A DNA stretch of 64,000 nucleotides, taken from Morella rubra (Eukaryota; Streptophyta; Magnoliopsida; Fagales; Myricaceae). How positions within the stretch are numbered: position 1 is the first letter of the stretch; each line of letters opens with the position of its first letter. The position numbers were made by a program, and so were the translations under genes. Under the pieces are notes generated by a model. The model saw nothing but the letters and a program-made list of their open reading frames with translations. It was not told the DNA's origin and searched no databases. Positions 22,953 to 35,548 of the stretch are shown in pieces. Location: positions 14,062,137 through 14,126,136 of the forward strand of contig CM025851.1 of assembly GCA_003952965.2 (NCBI GenBank). Reading direction: 5' to 3'.

Positions 22953-24245
22953 TGTAAATCCTAGGATTAAGGCAACCCAAGAGGGGGGTGAATTGGTTTC
23001 AAAACTTTTTCGAAACTCACCCTTTAGAAAGTGTTTGCTAGCTACAAGTCTCACAAAGAAAGATTGCAATAAAAGATTAAACACAATATATATATTGCAA
23101 CTTAAATAGAGAAATAAAACTTAGAACAAGAAACTATAGCACAATGTAATGAGATAAGGGAAGAGAAGCAAACACAAGATTTTTAGGTGGTTCGGCAAAC
23201 CCGCCTACATCCACCCCTCAAGCTCCTTTACCGAGCCTTGAGGTTTTTCCACTATGCTCCCTTCAACCAAGGGAAAGCCTTCCTTACACTTGAGCTTGAG
23301 AAACACCTCTTCAAGCCTCAAGAACGAGTTTGAGAACAAACCTCTCTAAACTCCTTCTTTTGATGAACAACCCTCACCAAAAGGAAACAAGAGAATCACT
23401 CTCTTAATAGTGTATAGGGATGAACAAAAATGCTCACTAAAACTCCCTTGATGGAGTAGATATTACAATGAGAAATTTCTATCTCTTAAGCTTCACACAA
23501 CAACAAGGATGTGAAAGTGTTGATTATGTGTGAATGATGTTTGAACAAGGATTGAAAGGTTTTAGATCACTCTTAGCTTTAAAATGATTTTTGTTGTTCA
23601 GCAACTTTTAAAAGGCGTAGGAATGGCTTTATATAGGCCTCATAAGAAAAATAATAGCCGTTGGGAGTCGAGCTGTTAAAAACTCTCGATGAACGGTCGA
23701 CCGCTATGAATCGGTCGACCGCTGCAGGTTACGTTACACAACGGTCATAATGTCAGAAGTCAAACGGCTCTTTTTTAAACTTTTTCAAACCAACCAGTCG
23801 ACCGCTATACAAGGTCGAAGACCGGTCGACCGTTACATGAGCCGGTCGACCTCCTCAACTTAAGCACATGATCGGTTGTTTTAAAAACACGATTTGACCA
23901 ACTTAAAATACCAATTTTAAAGACTAACTTCCCATAAGTATAAAAGGTTTGAGTTTGATTGAATATTTTAAAGCCATTTAAAAATATTTTTAAATCTTCA
24001 AAACAAGGTAAAACATTTCATGCAAGTTTTGAAGAAATATGCAAGTGTGTGGTTCAAATCCTTGTTAAAGATGAAGTCTTAGAGTTACAAAGATTACCCT
24101 AGCATCTTGAGTCTTCACTTTAAGAGCACTTCCATTGAAGGGATGTTGCTTGATCGCTTCGTGCTCATTTTGGATCCGCTTTGCTTCACATCTCAATTAC
24201 TTCTATTGTTATCATCAAAACATTGATTGTGACTAAAAGCCAACA
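22953..24245 (-). repeat. Copia 1 5' LTR
   Basis: This 1293-bp LTR matches 15684-16975. The minus-strand TATA box TATATAAAG lies at about 23627-23635 and would drive transcription leftwards through the element. GGTCGACC palindromes cluster at about 23695-23855. Confidence 0.93.
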
Positions 24246-27200
24246 AACTTTGCCTGGCCGTTATATCCAAGGACTTTGGAAAAAATAGTCCCTGTTGACA
24301 AGAGGCACAATGTGGTTATAAGAGGTTTATTAGAATGATCGATCTATTTTTTACCCCGATTATTATCATGAACTTCTTCTCCTCATTGTGCTTCTTGTAA
24401 AACATGTTTGTTTTTCCCCTAGTTCTCGTATATATCGGTAAGGTGTAGTTCATCATTGCTGCTTAATATATTTAAAAATACAATCTTTTTTTGCTAGAAT
24501 GTCTGTGTACAATTTTATGGTAACTTTTATTATATTTGCAAACACCTGTTCAGATGATTTTTATGGTTTTTTTTTTCTAATTACAGATGAGTTTTGTGGT
24601 AACTTTTGAGTTTTATTACCCAAATCGTTGTGAGCCACAATCCAAAGACAGCCTATATATATGTGTTTTACCAGCATGTTTTTTTTTTCAACTGTAAAAG
24701 ATTATAGCATGAGGTACCGTGGTATAGAGACAGAGAATTGGCAAGAGTACATGCACAAAAGTAAATAGAAGAATAAGCAAAAGAAAAAATTCTCAGAGAA
24801 GGTCCAAGAAAATGATTACGTTGGACAATCAAAAATCATTCAGAGGCAAAAGTTGATGCACATAAGAAACATAAAAATAGTCCACTCTCTTATTTGTTAC
24901 CGAAACAAAACATCCTTGATGAGTGCATAAAAGTGCACTCTGAATGTTACTTCTTCATGTTCATTTGCTAATCCATATGTATAATTCGGACATTTTAATG
25001 TTATTTTTCCAACTTAAATGTTATTTTATAAAGTGTCTAGTTGTGATTAATTTTTGGTGATTTTTTTTATAGGAAATAAATTAAGAAGAGTTGAAATTCT
25101 AACCCTAAGAGATGGAGCTTAATTCTAGTTCTGGGCTCTATCCAATCAAGCAAGAAGACCTAGAAGTTGAATGAATTAATATAGGGTAGTAGGTTTGAAA
25201 AAAATCCAAAATTGGAAGATCTCCTGCGCAGTCTTTAGTATTTTTGTCATATCTCTTCCTTCTAGGATGAGATTAATCCAATTCAAGAAGTGTTGGAATT
25301 CTAACTTAAACAGAAACATTTTCTCGAGAAATAGAGATTCTCAAATTCGGACATTTACTAGGCGAAATAAGTGCCTCAATATCTGGAGAATTATTGGTAC
25401 GATATTCTCTGAGCAGACATCGCTTTTATTATCATATCTTCCACGTCACATATCAGATCGGTGCGATTAAAAAAGGAAATGAAACCAACTCAAAGGGCTA
25501 CATTTTACCCAGAGATAACGGTTTTCAAATTCTGATGTTTAATAGGAGAAAAATGTCCCGAAATATTAGGAGTAAAATCTGAAATATTGAATGTGCGAAT
25601 TTGGGATACGATTTTCTTTCTTTGGAAGGAAGATAGCTTGGAGGATGTGGGAAAGGACTTCTTAAGCTCGTGGAGGCTAGGTTTTGGGAGGTTTTTTGAG
25701 TTTCTTTTTCTTTTCTTTAGCTATCTTTTAAGGAAGAGAGTTTCTTTACTTGAATGGATAGCTAAATCTCCAAGTAAGGCTAGGGATGAACTTGTACGAA
25801 TAATGGTATTTTCTATTTACTTTTGATTCATGTAATCGTTCTTCACGTTGATACAACTCTTGTTTATTATTCTCCAATTGTTATTAGTTTGTTTTCTCAT
25901 CTCTGAATAATCTTGGAATGATTCTCTTCATAGATTCAGTCATGCTTTGTCTATCGAATGGTTAACGTCCATGATTGTGTTTTAGATAAGTTATTATCTT
26001 GTTGATTTGATTTTCTGCTACAATATTACCCGCGAGGTATATTGTCATCATTAGGTTATGTCAATAAGAATAATAACTCATAAGGTTTTAAAGTGGTGAA
26101 TGATTTCTCAAAGGGTTACATTTGAATTAAGTTTTGATTTGTAGTTTGTATCTTCCAATTGGGGACTTTGGAGTTGAATTCCCCAGTTGTGTTAATCAAT
26201 GAATCAAGAGAAATTGATATACCAGATTTGAACGAGGAATTTCCGATGCTTTGCTATCCATAATCTTGAGTAACCATTTTCACTATTATAATTCTAAGTT
26301 TCTAAAATCATAGTTCAATCAAGTTATTTCCAATTGATAATTAAGTAATTTCATTTAATTTTTTGTTCTAATTGCGTTTCTTTTACCTATCTCCCTGAGG
26401 AATCGACACCCCAAAGCTGTGCTGCAACTATCGCGTTATTCTTTGGACGTAATCAATTCTTGATATTTCTAAAGTATATGACTTGCGCTTTAACTATTTA
26501 GATCAAGACATAATTATTACCTTTTCAAAAAAGCATTAATGCGTTATAAGTTCATTTATTATCAACCCTGTCTATTCGATTGATAGGGTTTACGTTTTGG
26601 CTTTGTTCTTGAATTTTAATTTAATTTTCAAATTTTGAATGTTAAGATTAAAATATTCTTTTCTTTGGAGCATGTTTCTTGCAGATTAAAATTAACATAC
26701 ACAACGGGCATTGATGTAAACGCCAATTTTCACAATGATTATATTTGCTGATTATTGTTAAACTTTTACTTTTGAAAACTTTAATCAACATTTGTGAGTT
26801 TTAGTTTATTAATTATTATTTTTAAACTAATATTAGTTTTATAAAATTTTGCACGATTTTATCATATTTATTATTACTTTGACATACGTTAAATATTTTT
26901 ATATTTATGAAACCATTTTGTACTTAAGTTTTGAATTAATTATTTTTTCTTATTTTTTATTTCAACCTATTTGTTGAATATAATATAATATTATTTTTTA
27001 ACAAAATAAAGCCTCCTATGGCCTCTTAAAGGGTATGCTTCTGCAATTAAAGACCCCATTTTAATTGCTTAAAAAAATACTAAGAGAGACCCCATATAAT
27101 TACCTTATTCGAGACGCAATATTGTTGGACATCTTTCTAAACGCAGATAAAAGTGTTTTTTGACCGAAGTACAATATGTTATTCAATGGCCGAAGTACAA

Positions 27201-28429
27201 TATATTGGGACAAAACAAGACCGAAGTACAAAACGTTCAACAAATTTCGACATCTTTTATGGTGTCACTTTTATGGTACCTAATTAAAATATGTTATGCA
27301 ATGGCTGTTTATGGTTAGTTGCATAAAATAATTGAATCCTTAGAAACATTTGAATAAAGAATAAAGAATTAATGAAAGTCCCCACATATGAATTTAAAAA
27401 GAAGTAACCAGAATCCTTGGAGCCATTCGTGTGTCAGACATTGTGTGTAATCAAATTGGGCAATAGTGTGTTTTGACCAAGTTACAATCTACCATTATTA
27501 AAAGGGGTGCAGAGGTTTCGGTTGGAAGGAGTTGGGATTGAATGGTTGTTGGTGCTTAAATTAATGGCAGCCTTTCGACCAAAAGGCATTGGATGCTTTT
27601 TTGGCCTATACTCATTCTTACATGATAGAACTTCATTGTTGCGTCACCAGCACCAACTTTTCTGGGAAAAATTTTCTCCGACTGTGTTTGTTTATTGGCT
27701 GGGCCATCTGCATTACATCACCAAAGCTAAAGTTTTGAACAATCAAGCAAGCCAAGTGGCAGGTGAGTTCGTAGTTGGTTAAGTGTTGCTATAATAGGTA
27801 ATGTAATACTATTGAAAATGACAGTCAAAGTACTCCAGATGTGGCCATTTATAGCTGAAATTCTTAGTTGCTAGAATTTAACTGACATTTGTGAATCACA
27901 ATCTAAGGCATTGTGGGGTTTTAAGAATAGTCTAAGATGTGATTGAGGTGCTTTTGTCTAGTGAAGCTGATTGTTGGCAAAGTTGACGCCGAAATAGTAG
28001 TAGCTGGCGTTATTTGAATACAAGGAGAGCTTTTTATTTCTGCTTTTAAAACTGAAACAATTTTTGGTAGTTTTCGCTTAAGAGCTATAGTGGCATGCAT
28101 TTGATGAAATATCATACATGTGCTTAAGGTATAGTCCAGTTGTTCAGTTCGATATTTAATAGTCTAGAATCACACATTCATTACCACTTATTTATTAGCT
28201 GTAACTTGAAGAATTTGAAATGAAATTTTAATCCAGTGCACGCGATCTTGTAAGGGTATTTGGAACTAAATATCAACGGTACCATATGATAGTGATAGAA
28301 AGATAATGCTCAATTATCTAAGTTGGTTGGGCCATGTTTGATATCTGAAAAAAATCCAAACATAAGTAAAATAATGAATATAGCAAAATTTCCATGTCAT
28401 GTAGGATAAATCATATAGATAGAGCAATA
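24246..28429. other. Harbinger interior between copia 1 and the transposase
   Basis: AT-rich with no confirmed gene. At about 25070-26480 the sequence has a character seen in non-coding ends of Ty3-gypsy elements (CTGAGGAATCGACACC near 26395), so it may be a decayed LTR-type remnant, at low confidence. At about 27160-27240 GACCGAAGTACAATAT recurs three times in a short degenerate tandem. A 91-codon frame at 27507-27782 has no recognisable motif. Confidence 0.35.
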
Positions 28430-30335
28430 GATGATGACTCATCCGACAATGAGGATGACGCACTATTAGTGAACATGTTCCAGCTCATGCACTACGTATC
28501 TTGATGGCGCAAGCCTCTGCCCCAGCACATCTCACCATTATGTGGACAGGAATACATAATATGGTGTTTGAACAAATCACCCCAAACATGTGTGAAAAAT
28601 TTTCAGATGAAACCACCGACCTTTAGGCAGTTATGTTCGTCGTTGCACTCATTAGGGTAATTAGACGAGACACGGGGTGTGATCATGGAGGAGGTGGTGG
28701 CTATGACTTTGTTTATCACAGGACACGTGACAGGCTACCGACAAGTGGTAGATAGATTTTAGCACTCCATAGAGACCGTATCGCATCACTTTAAGATCAC
28801 AATTAGAGCCATGTATAGATTGAGTCAATATATTATACGCCCCACACATACAACTAGAGTGCATCCTCACATCAAAAGGTCAAGTTCTTACTTTCCTTGG
28901 TTCCAAGTATGGAGCTATTTGCCTTACTCAAATGTCCTTTGTCAGATAGTTATAGTACGTTTGGATTACTATAAACTTGTGTGTATATGTATTTTTATGG
29001 GCTAATAAACTTTTAGATTTGGTGACCATGGACAGCACTGCATCGGAGCGACCGATGGAACCCTTGTAAAGGTATGTGTCCCTATAGACTACCAGACAGC
29101 GTATCAATCTAGGAAGGGAACAACCACCCAAAACATGATGTGTGTGGTTGACTGCAACATGATGTTCACATTTGTGTACACGGGGTGGGAAGGCTCCATA
29201 AACGACTCACGGGTGTTTATTGATGCGTTGACAAGAGAATAAATGGCTTTCCCCCAAGCAACTCCTGGTAATTTAAGCATTGTACAATAATTTCATCATA
29301 TTTATTAGTGAGTTTATGTGGTATCATTATTAATATCCGATGAGGCATATTAGTGGTTCATTATTGTTCTCGTTAGTAATGAGGATAACTTTGACACGCA
29401 TAAAGTTAGCCAAAGCCTCATTTAAATGGGAAATGGAAATATAGCTAACTTTGTAGAATTCGGTTCATATTTAATGACACGTAAGGCATGTTGGCACGTT
29501 CTAATAACATGCATATTTTTGTATTGACATGCTTGTTAGGTAGTAGTGATGCTATCTTTGCATTAGGAGGCCCCACACAAACTGCTCCGCTCCTTCAAGT
29601 AATCCCCTATATACGGTATCCAACGATCCAATACATGATTTGCCGTGTATATTTTAACTTCCAGAAATTCCTCTTCTTTTCCCCTATAAAAATAATTGAT
29701 ATCGAAATTATTGATTTCATTGTACTAGTTAATCTGAATTCTACTAAAGGAAGAAAGAGGGAGAGAGGAGAGACTATAACGTGTTTGATACTGTGGTTCT
29801 ATTTTTTAAATGCTTTTGATACAAATTTTCAGACTCCATTATTGCCTACCCAACATGTCATCTCTAATTAATACAATATGTGTATATCAGCAAGTGACTT
29901 ATATGATTCTATGCCAGGTTATTACTACATATTAGACTCCTGATATCAATGGCCGGAGGCTTCATGCGACCGTTTCAAGGGCAACAGTATCACCTTGATG
30001 ACTGGGACCCGAAGGAGGCCTCGTCCGAATACAAGGAGATGTTTAATCGTAATCAATCATCTCTATGCAATACTGTTGAGAGGACCTTTGGTACTCTAAA
30101 GAAGCATTTTAGAGTCTTGAAATTGATGCATCATACAAGCACGCTCTACAAAGGCTTGTGATAAATGCTTGTTGTGTGATGAACAACTTTTGTCGATAGG
30201 CAAATGATGTGTTGAGGTGCAAGAGGAATTTAGTTCTGATTCTGATGATAGCAACCACGAAGAACATGAAGAAAGTGAAGCAGACTACTCAAGTGAGGAT
30301 GAGCTTTCCTCAAAAAGAGAGCAGTGGCGATGAAG
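28430..30335 (+). pseudogene. PIF/Harbinger DDE transposase, decayed
   Basis: Cut-and-paste transposase (DDE_Tnp_4 family). Reading along the plus strand: an acidic lead with DDDSSDNEDDALL (about 28430); RDTRGVIMEEVVAMTLFITG, the N-terminal helix-turn-helix region (about 28665-28725); HFKITIRAMYRL and YFPWFQ, followed by an intron-like GT-AG gap to about 29013; CIGATDGTLVK holding the first catalytic Asp; TGWEGSINDSRVF holding the second Asp (near 29200); an intron-like gap 29268-29917; GYYYILDS; GGFMRPFQGQQYHLDDW; and NTVERTFGTLKKHFRVLK with the catalytic Glu (near 30073). An acidic tail continues to about 30335. All three catalytic residues can be found, but stops and frame changes (for example after YVS near 28502, at DRF near 28758, and between ILDS and GGFM) break the gene. 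Confidence 0.85.
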
Positions 30336-30979
30336 ACGGAAACATTAGTCACACCCATTTGTTGTGGCCATCCAGTAATCCTGTTGTATAGAGCCATTAT
30401 TCCTGCTAATGCCTATATATTGTCTGACCAAGCAACTGTCGTAATGACTTCACTTAGGCCGTAGATCACCAGGCAATGTAGGCCGCCCGACACTGAGCAC
30501 AGTGCACGCCAAAGGTAGCTATTTATATAATTGTCAAGTGTTATTTTTTGAGAAATTAAAGCATGTTGAAACTTATATATTGATTTACTTAAATAGCTAC
30601 AAAAAATTGGTCATGTTGTGGCGGTGCAGAGCTTCATGTGTGACTGCTTGTTTATTATGCTAAATGGTTGAATCTTCAGCCAACAAGAAAGTTGGGGTAA
30701 TTCGTCGGGTTTAATGCATTCAGATCCATATATACTTGCTTCTAGACCAGTTTTTGTTTTCAGCGTGGGTATTTCAATGGGTTACTAATTTAGTGTGCTA
30801 GGAAATGGGTTTATATGTTGTCTTACAAACGCAATGTAGTCAGCCATTGGGTTATAATTATCTGTGGCTTGATAATTGGCATCTATTGTCCTCTAATTAT
30901 TTCACATCATTAACCCTTTGGTAGTTTAGTCGTTTTTCTTACTTTGGCATAATATGGATTTAGGCTAGTGAATTGGGCC
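30336..30979. other. Right subterminal region of the Harbinger element
   Basis: No coding sequence is seen between the transposase tail and the right inverted arm. It may hold the transposase 3' UTR. Confidence 0.5.
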
Positions 30980-31207
30980 TGGGCAATATTTACGCCGAGC
31001 TTTCAGTGGTTTTAAGGTCTATCAGGCTTTTCATTTTGGAAAGAAGAGTACTTTGACGGCTCATTTCCAATGGAGAAACTGGCCCATAGTTGGATTCAAA
31101 AAGGTCTTTTGTGCATAGTTCGCAATATCCAACTGAGTTTGACAAACTTAAAACTTGTTAGAGGTCGTAGCAAAAGGTACACCCACCACGTCACTGCTGA
31201 AACAAAG
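30980..31207 (-). repeat. Right inverted arm of the Harbinger element
   Basis: Reverse complement of 9754-9978, about 80% alike by eye. Beyond it, to 31241, the end reads on the minus strand GGAGTGTGTTTGGAAGC, which looks like a terminal Harbinger repeat next to a TAA target site. Confidence 0.88.
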
Positions 31208-31241
31208 AATTATTTCTGGAAACAGCTTCCAAACACACTCC

Positions 31242-32510
31242 TTATTTTCAGTGAGCTATTAAATTGGTCACTCATGACTCTATTCCATAATAGTCTAATT
31301 TACAAATAGATGAGTTGAGCAACCAAGTAAAGTAGCAAAAGGACTGTAATGATGATGTAATTACAATATACAATCATTTAATTATGAGGATATGATCAAT
31401 TGGACACATGGCACAAATTTTTTTTGTATGATGTGTCAATTCGTTAATTTTGGAATGGCAAACTAGGAGAAATGAATTTATTTTTTAAATGAAGTTGGCA
31501 AAATCGAGGGACCAACATGGTCTTTTAACCCTATGAAAAAAAAATGAATTTCTCTTAGCACATGCATTGAGCCTGTGGGTGTCCAATTATATTTTACTGC
31601 CAACCTTTCTTCTTCTTTTATTTATTCCTTGGGTAAGAATTTTACTTGGGTAAGTATTTGGACATGGACGAGCCCATGACTCATTATTTCGTAGCTGGTC
31701 CACTAGCTTTCTTCCTTCTTCTCACGTGACATTCTTGTGAGCCTGGAGCATGAAAAATCAACAAACATGCTATCTCCTTGACTATGATTGGTTGGATTGG
31801 CCAATCAACTTAGAAAAGCAATCCAAGTTAGACCATGCATTTGACTTCATTAAATGTACCATTCATGCATGTGTGGTCTTCTCTTCTTGCTTGACTTGAT
31901 TACTCCAAATTTATGAGGTAACCCATAAGATTGATTTTATAAATTTTAATTATTATTTTTCAAATTAGATAAATTGGGATACTGGATATTATAGTATCAA
32001 CAATATTTATCATTTTTAATCATGTTTCAAACATGGTGAATAGTAAGAGAAAAACAAGGTAATATTCTATAAAATATATTCTTTTTATTTTGGTTAATAA
32101 ATCAAACAAAAAGAGAAGTGTCTTATTAAAGATTGAGAGGGATTGCTTTAATACGTACAAATGACCTCGTTGTACGTAGAAAGTCAAGCAAACATGAAAA
32201 TGACAACCTAAAGCATGCAAGAAGCTGGGGTCTTTGTAAATTGTACAGATATATTCTCTGTATTTTCCTTTGAAGTATATATAAGTCACAAAATTGTCAT
32301 TTTCATTGCATATATAAGCTTTGAAAATATTAGTCATCTACTTATTAATTACAAGAAGAAGAAATATAGTTTGGAGCCGATCTGCTTAGTTGATCGCCGA
32401 TCGGCCAAGGTTTACTGGATTCTTATTCCGTCACATGCAATTTTTCAAACATTGTTCCCATTTTGAAAACTTGCCGCTAAAAGTTGATGACAGTGGAGCC
32501 CAATCGGGTA
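31242..32510. other. Spacer between Harbinger and copia 2
   Basis: Nothing coding is recognised. AT-rich, with a short stretch at about 31500-31545 (GAGGGACCAACATGGTC) resembling the 14.86-kb repeat phrase in reverse orientation. Confidence 0.5.
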
Positions 32511-32515
32511 GGTAC
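32511..32515. repeat. Copia 2 target-site duplication, left
   Basis: GGTAC, repeated directly after the other LTR at 43064-43068. This fixes the element boundaries and shows a standard integration. Confidence 0.92.
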
Positions 32516-33750
32516 TGAACAACCTAATTTAGACCCAACTATAAAAAATACCTAGAGGGGGTGAATAGGTATATTTAAAAAATTATCAATTAACTTTTTC
32601 TTTTAAAACTTAAAACCTATTCTCAATAATATCAATCCAAACACAATTCTCTCAATATTCAAAATCCTAATTAACCACCAAATATGAAAATATAAATAGA
32701 AAAACAATTAAACCCGAATCTGTAAAACAGGGTAATCCGAAGAAACTGCAAGTGACTCAGAAGTAACTTCAACTCGCAGAAACAATAAATTTCAGATTCA
32801 CAAACTCAATTGATATGCAATCAATTTTCTTGATACCTGCAATACAAGTTAATACAGATTTAAACAGAAACTCATTATACCTTTGTCTTCAACCTTCTTG
32901 GACCAAATTATTCAATATCTTCAAGAACGATATTCTAAGCACACTAATCACAAGAATGGTTAATAGTATACAAATAAAAAAAAAGAAAAATTACTCAATC
33001 ACACGACACACGATATGGTGACGAAGAGAAACCCTTTTGAAGAACTTCTTCAAAAGAAAAAAACTCTCCGGGCCGAAGCCGGTTTTTAAATCCACTATTT
33101 TCAAATGAGATTACACAGTGATCTATAGATTCCGCAACCTAGCTAATCTAAACACCGTTAATCTTACCCAAACCAATTCGATTCAGATCTGATAATCATG
33201 GAACTCCATGACCATTTGAAACCAAGATTCAACCAGATTGATCTATCCACACAACACCTTGTGCAATCAATGGCCAACGCTGGAACCTTCAGCAAACACA
33301 CTTTCAGAACCTCAGGAAGCCTTAGTCAATCGAAGAGATCAAGTGTCGGTGATCAACGAAACGAAACCGCCCTCAAATCTGATCTGCTATCACCATTACA
33401 GCAACTCAAGCTTTCCACAAGAACAACTAAGAATCAGCACACTTTTCTGGAGAAAATTTTCTTTAAAGGGAAAAAGACCAAGCGGAGGAAATGGCCAGAT
33501 CTGGCCTATATATTCGAGAGGCCATTTTGTTGCATCAATTCTTCATTTCACGTGTAAAGCATCAACAAACTCCAGCTCCTTCCATTTCTTCTAGATACAA
33601 GGGAAAATGACAAGAATACCCTTAAGGAAGCCACACGTTAACCTCAAGGTACCAGATCAGCAAGCACTTTCTAATTTCCTTCTAGAAACAACACAATGGA
33701 CAAAAAGGCCCCTATTGGTTTTTCACGAGACATGCCAAATGGTTTTCACA
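32516..33750 (-). repeat. Copia 2 3' LTR
   Basis: Runs from TGAACAACC to TTTTCACA on the plus strand. It is followed immediately by the polypurine tract (minus strand CCAAGGGGGAGAT). Confidence 0.93.
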
Positions 33751-34450
33751 ATCTCCCCCTTGGCATCCTTTGTGACAAAACCTACTCTAGCCTATAAACA
33801 AAAACATAATGAAACCTGTTGATCACCACCACAGGAGACATTTTACATAGAGACTCAAAAACATATATAGACTCTAAAGCTTATAAAACTAGACCTGAGA
33901 TAGTGTACCTGAAACAAAGCTTATCACAAACACCATTCTAAACAACCCATTAGAAATAGTGTTAGTTAAAGATAAACATATAAGCACAACAGGTAGTATC
34001 TAACAAAAGTTGAGATATGTCTCCCCTGAGACACATAACAATAAGCAACTAAAAGAGGAGGAACTCCCCCTGACATTTAGCCAAATTAAGCATATTATCT
34101 CAACTGAAACAAGGTAGTATAACATACCAAGAATATGAAACAATCACAAAGAACATAACTAGATAAAGGCAATACATCTCATATACCACAAGCTAATCAA
34201 GTCAAGTTCAAGTTCATAACCAAGTGTTTAACATAGAACGTTAATACAAAGCCAAATCACAAAATGTCTCCATAAAACATAATACATAACAAATAAACAG
34301 AAGCAAACCCATGTAAAATCCAGAAAAACAGTAACCATTTTTACTCCCCCTTTTTGACACGGAGGAAGCCAAAATCTACTACACAGAGTCAGAAAGACAT
34401 CTTCTGCATCAGCAGACTCCTCAGTGCCTTCAGCATCTTCGGCAGCTCCA
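33751..34450. other. Copia 2 non-coding interval between 3' LTR and extra ORF
   Basis: Contains the polypurine tract at its left edge, two further C-rich patches on the plus strand (ACTCCCCCTG near 34060, ACTCCCCCTTTTTGAC near 34350), and otherwise AT-rich sequence. No other coding content is seen. Confidence 0.6.
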
Positions 34451-35548
34451 TCAGTACCATTGAATCAACATCAGAAGGGGCTGAAGAAGTTTAATATCAG
34501 CCCTGACTTGAGACAATTCAAGTCGAGTAACAGCCATATCAGACTGAAGAGTAATAAGGGCAGATTGGATAGCTGAGGAATGGTCTAGAAGAAGTTTTAT
34601 AGCATCAGTGAGATCAGGCACGTCAGAAGGATGACGTTGAGGATTTTGACGCTTGTGAGACTCAGATTTTTTTATAGTATCCTTTCCTATGGTCTTGAGA
34701 GGACCCAATCGTGTCTCAGATAATGGAAAGGTAATGCCAAGACGAGACAAAAGAAGCATGATTAAACAACCATAGCGAAGCTTAAGGTTTCCAGAATTGC
34801 TTCGAAAGATGTCAATCATATGATCACAAATGTTGGTTGCTAAATCGATTGAGTCATTGTTTAAAACAGCATACAGAAACCGGATCCTTTCAAATGAATA
34901 GGAAGACATATGAATATTAGGGAAAATGTTTGTGAAGATTATCCTAGCAGGGATAACATGATCTGTGGCTAGGAACTTTCCTGGAAACTCCTTTCTAGAG
35001 AAACCTCGTATGGTCCTCTTCATTAAAAAACTAACTATAGTAGATAAAGGAGGACGAGTAGAGGAAGGATAAGGATACTGAGGATTTTTAAAAAATGGTA
35101 TCCCTAATTTTTCAGCCAAGAAAGGAGGGGAAATCTCAATGACTTGCCCACGTATATATGTAGAAAAACAAGAGTCATGAATATTAAAGAAGTTGGTATA
35201 GAATTCCTTTACCACCGAAGCAGGAGGCGGACTCAAATGATGGAGAAGAGGACCCCATCCTCTTGAAGTTAATTGCCCAATCACAGGAAGGTGGGAGAGT
35301 TCTTCAATAAGAACTTCCTTTTCCAATTCAATCTTCTTCAAGCTGAACTTTGTGTGAAAAAGAGTCTCAGCTTCAAGGTTGTAAAATAAGGCATCATTGA
35401 AGTCTTCTAGAATTTCAGGCTCTCTGTCTTCCTGAGAAGCTCGACTTTTTGAAGGCTTAGATGTGGATGCACTAGCAGCCTTTCTTTTCCTTGTCATACG
35501 AGGAGGAGGTGATGCAACTCTTTGAGCTGGTAGTTTCACACGAACCAT
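34451..35548 (-). mobile_element. Copia 2 extra ORF (plant transposon protein-like)
   Basis: A 365-codon open frame with a basic N-terminus (RMTRKRKAAS), then SRGWGPLLHHLSPPPASVV and KEFYTNFFNIHD, AEKLGIPFF and RIRFLYAVLNN, and a heptad-rich C-terminal segment (SALITLQSDMAVTRLELSQV) that could form a coiled coil. This fits the 'putative plant transposon protein' domain seen 3' of pol in SIRE-like elements. I see no signal peptide or clear transmembrane segment. Function unknown. Of the element's reading frames this looks the best preserved. Confidence 0.65.

Larger units (their letters stand above)
15684..24245 (-). mobile_element. Ty1-copia retrotransposon 1 (SIRE/Maximus-like), fossil nested in Harbinger
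   Basis: An 8.56-kb LTR retrotransposon in minus orientation. The LTRs begin TGTAAATCC and end GCCAACA on the plus strand. Primer-binding site, gag, protease/integrase, reverse transcriptase, RNase H, an extra downstream ORF and a polypurine tract are in the order expected for copia. Pol is broken in several places, so it cannot act on its own. The LTRs differ by a few percent by eye, implying insertion some millions of years ago. No clear 5-bp target-site duplication is visible: the flanks are CCAAT and AACTT. Confidence 0.93.
9716..31241. mobile_element. Giant PIF/Harbinger DNA transposon, ~21.5 kb with nested insertions
   Basis: Recognised from long inverted arms (9754-9978 and 30980-31207), a Myb/SANT-like accessory gene on the minus strand near the left end, and a PIF/Harbinger DDE transposase on the plus strand near the right end. 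This two-gene layout is the hallmark of the superfamily. Each end is flanked by a TTA/TAA trinucleotide (about 9718-9721 and 31242-31244), the usual Harbinger target site, but the outermost ~35 bp of the two ends do not align well, so exact termini are approximate. Subtracting the nested copia element leaves about 13 kb, large for this superfamily. Both genes are decayed, so the element is a non-autonomous relic. Confidence 0.72.

Noticed and set aside
9716-31241. Mutator-like element as explanation for the long inverted arms
   Set aside because: The transposase motifs (CIGATDGT, WEGSINDSR, VERTFG) and the Myb-like partner are specific to PIF/Harbinger, and no MULE transposase or 9-bp duplication is seen.
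33198-33822. Plus-strand ORFs within copia 2 LTRs (also 42511-43128)
   Set aside because: They occur at the same place in both LTRs, run opposite to the element's genes and show no domain.
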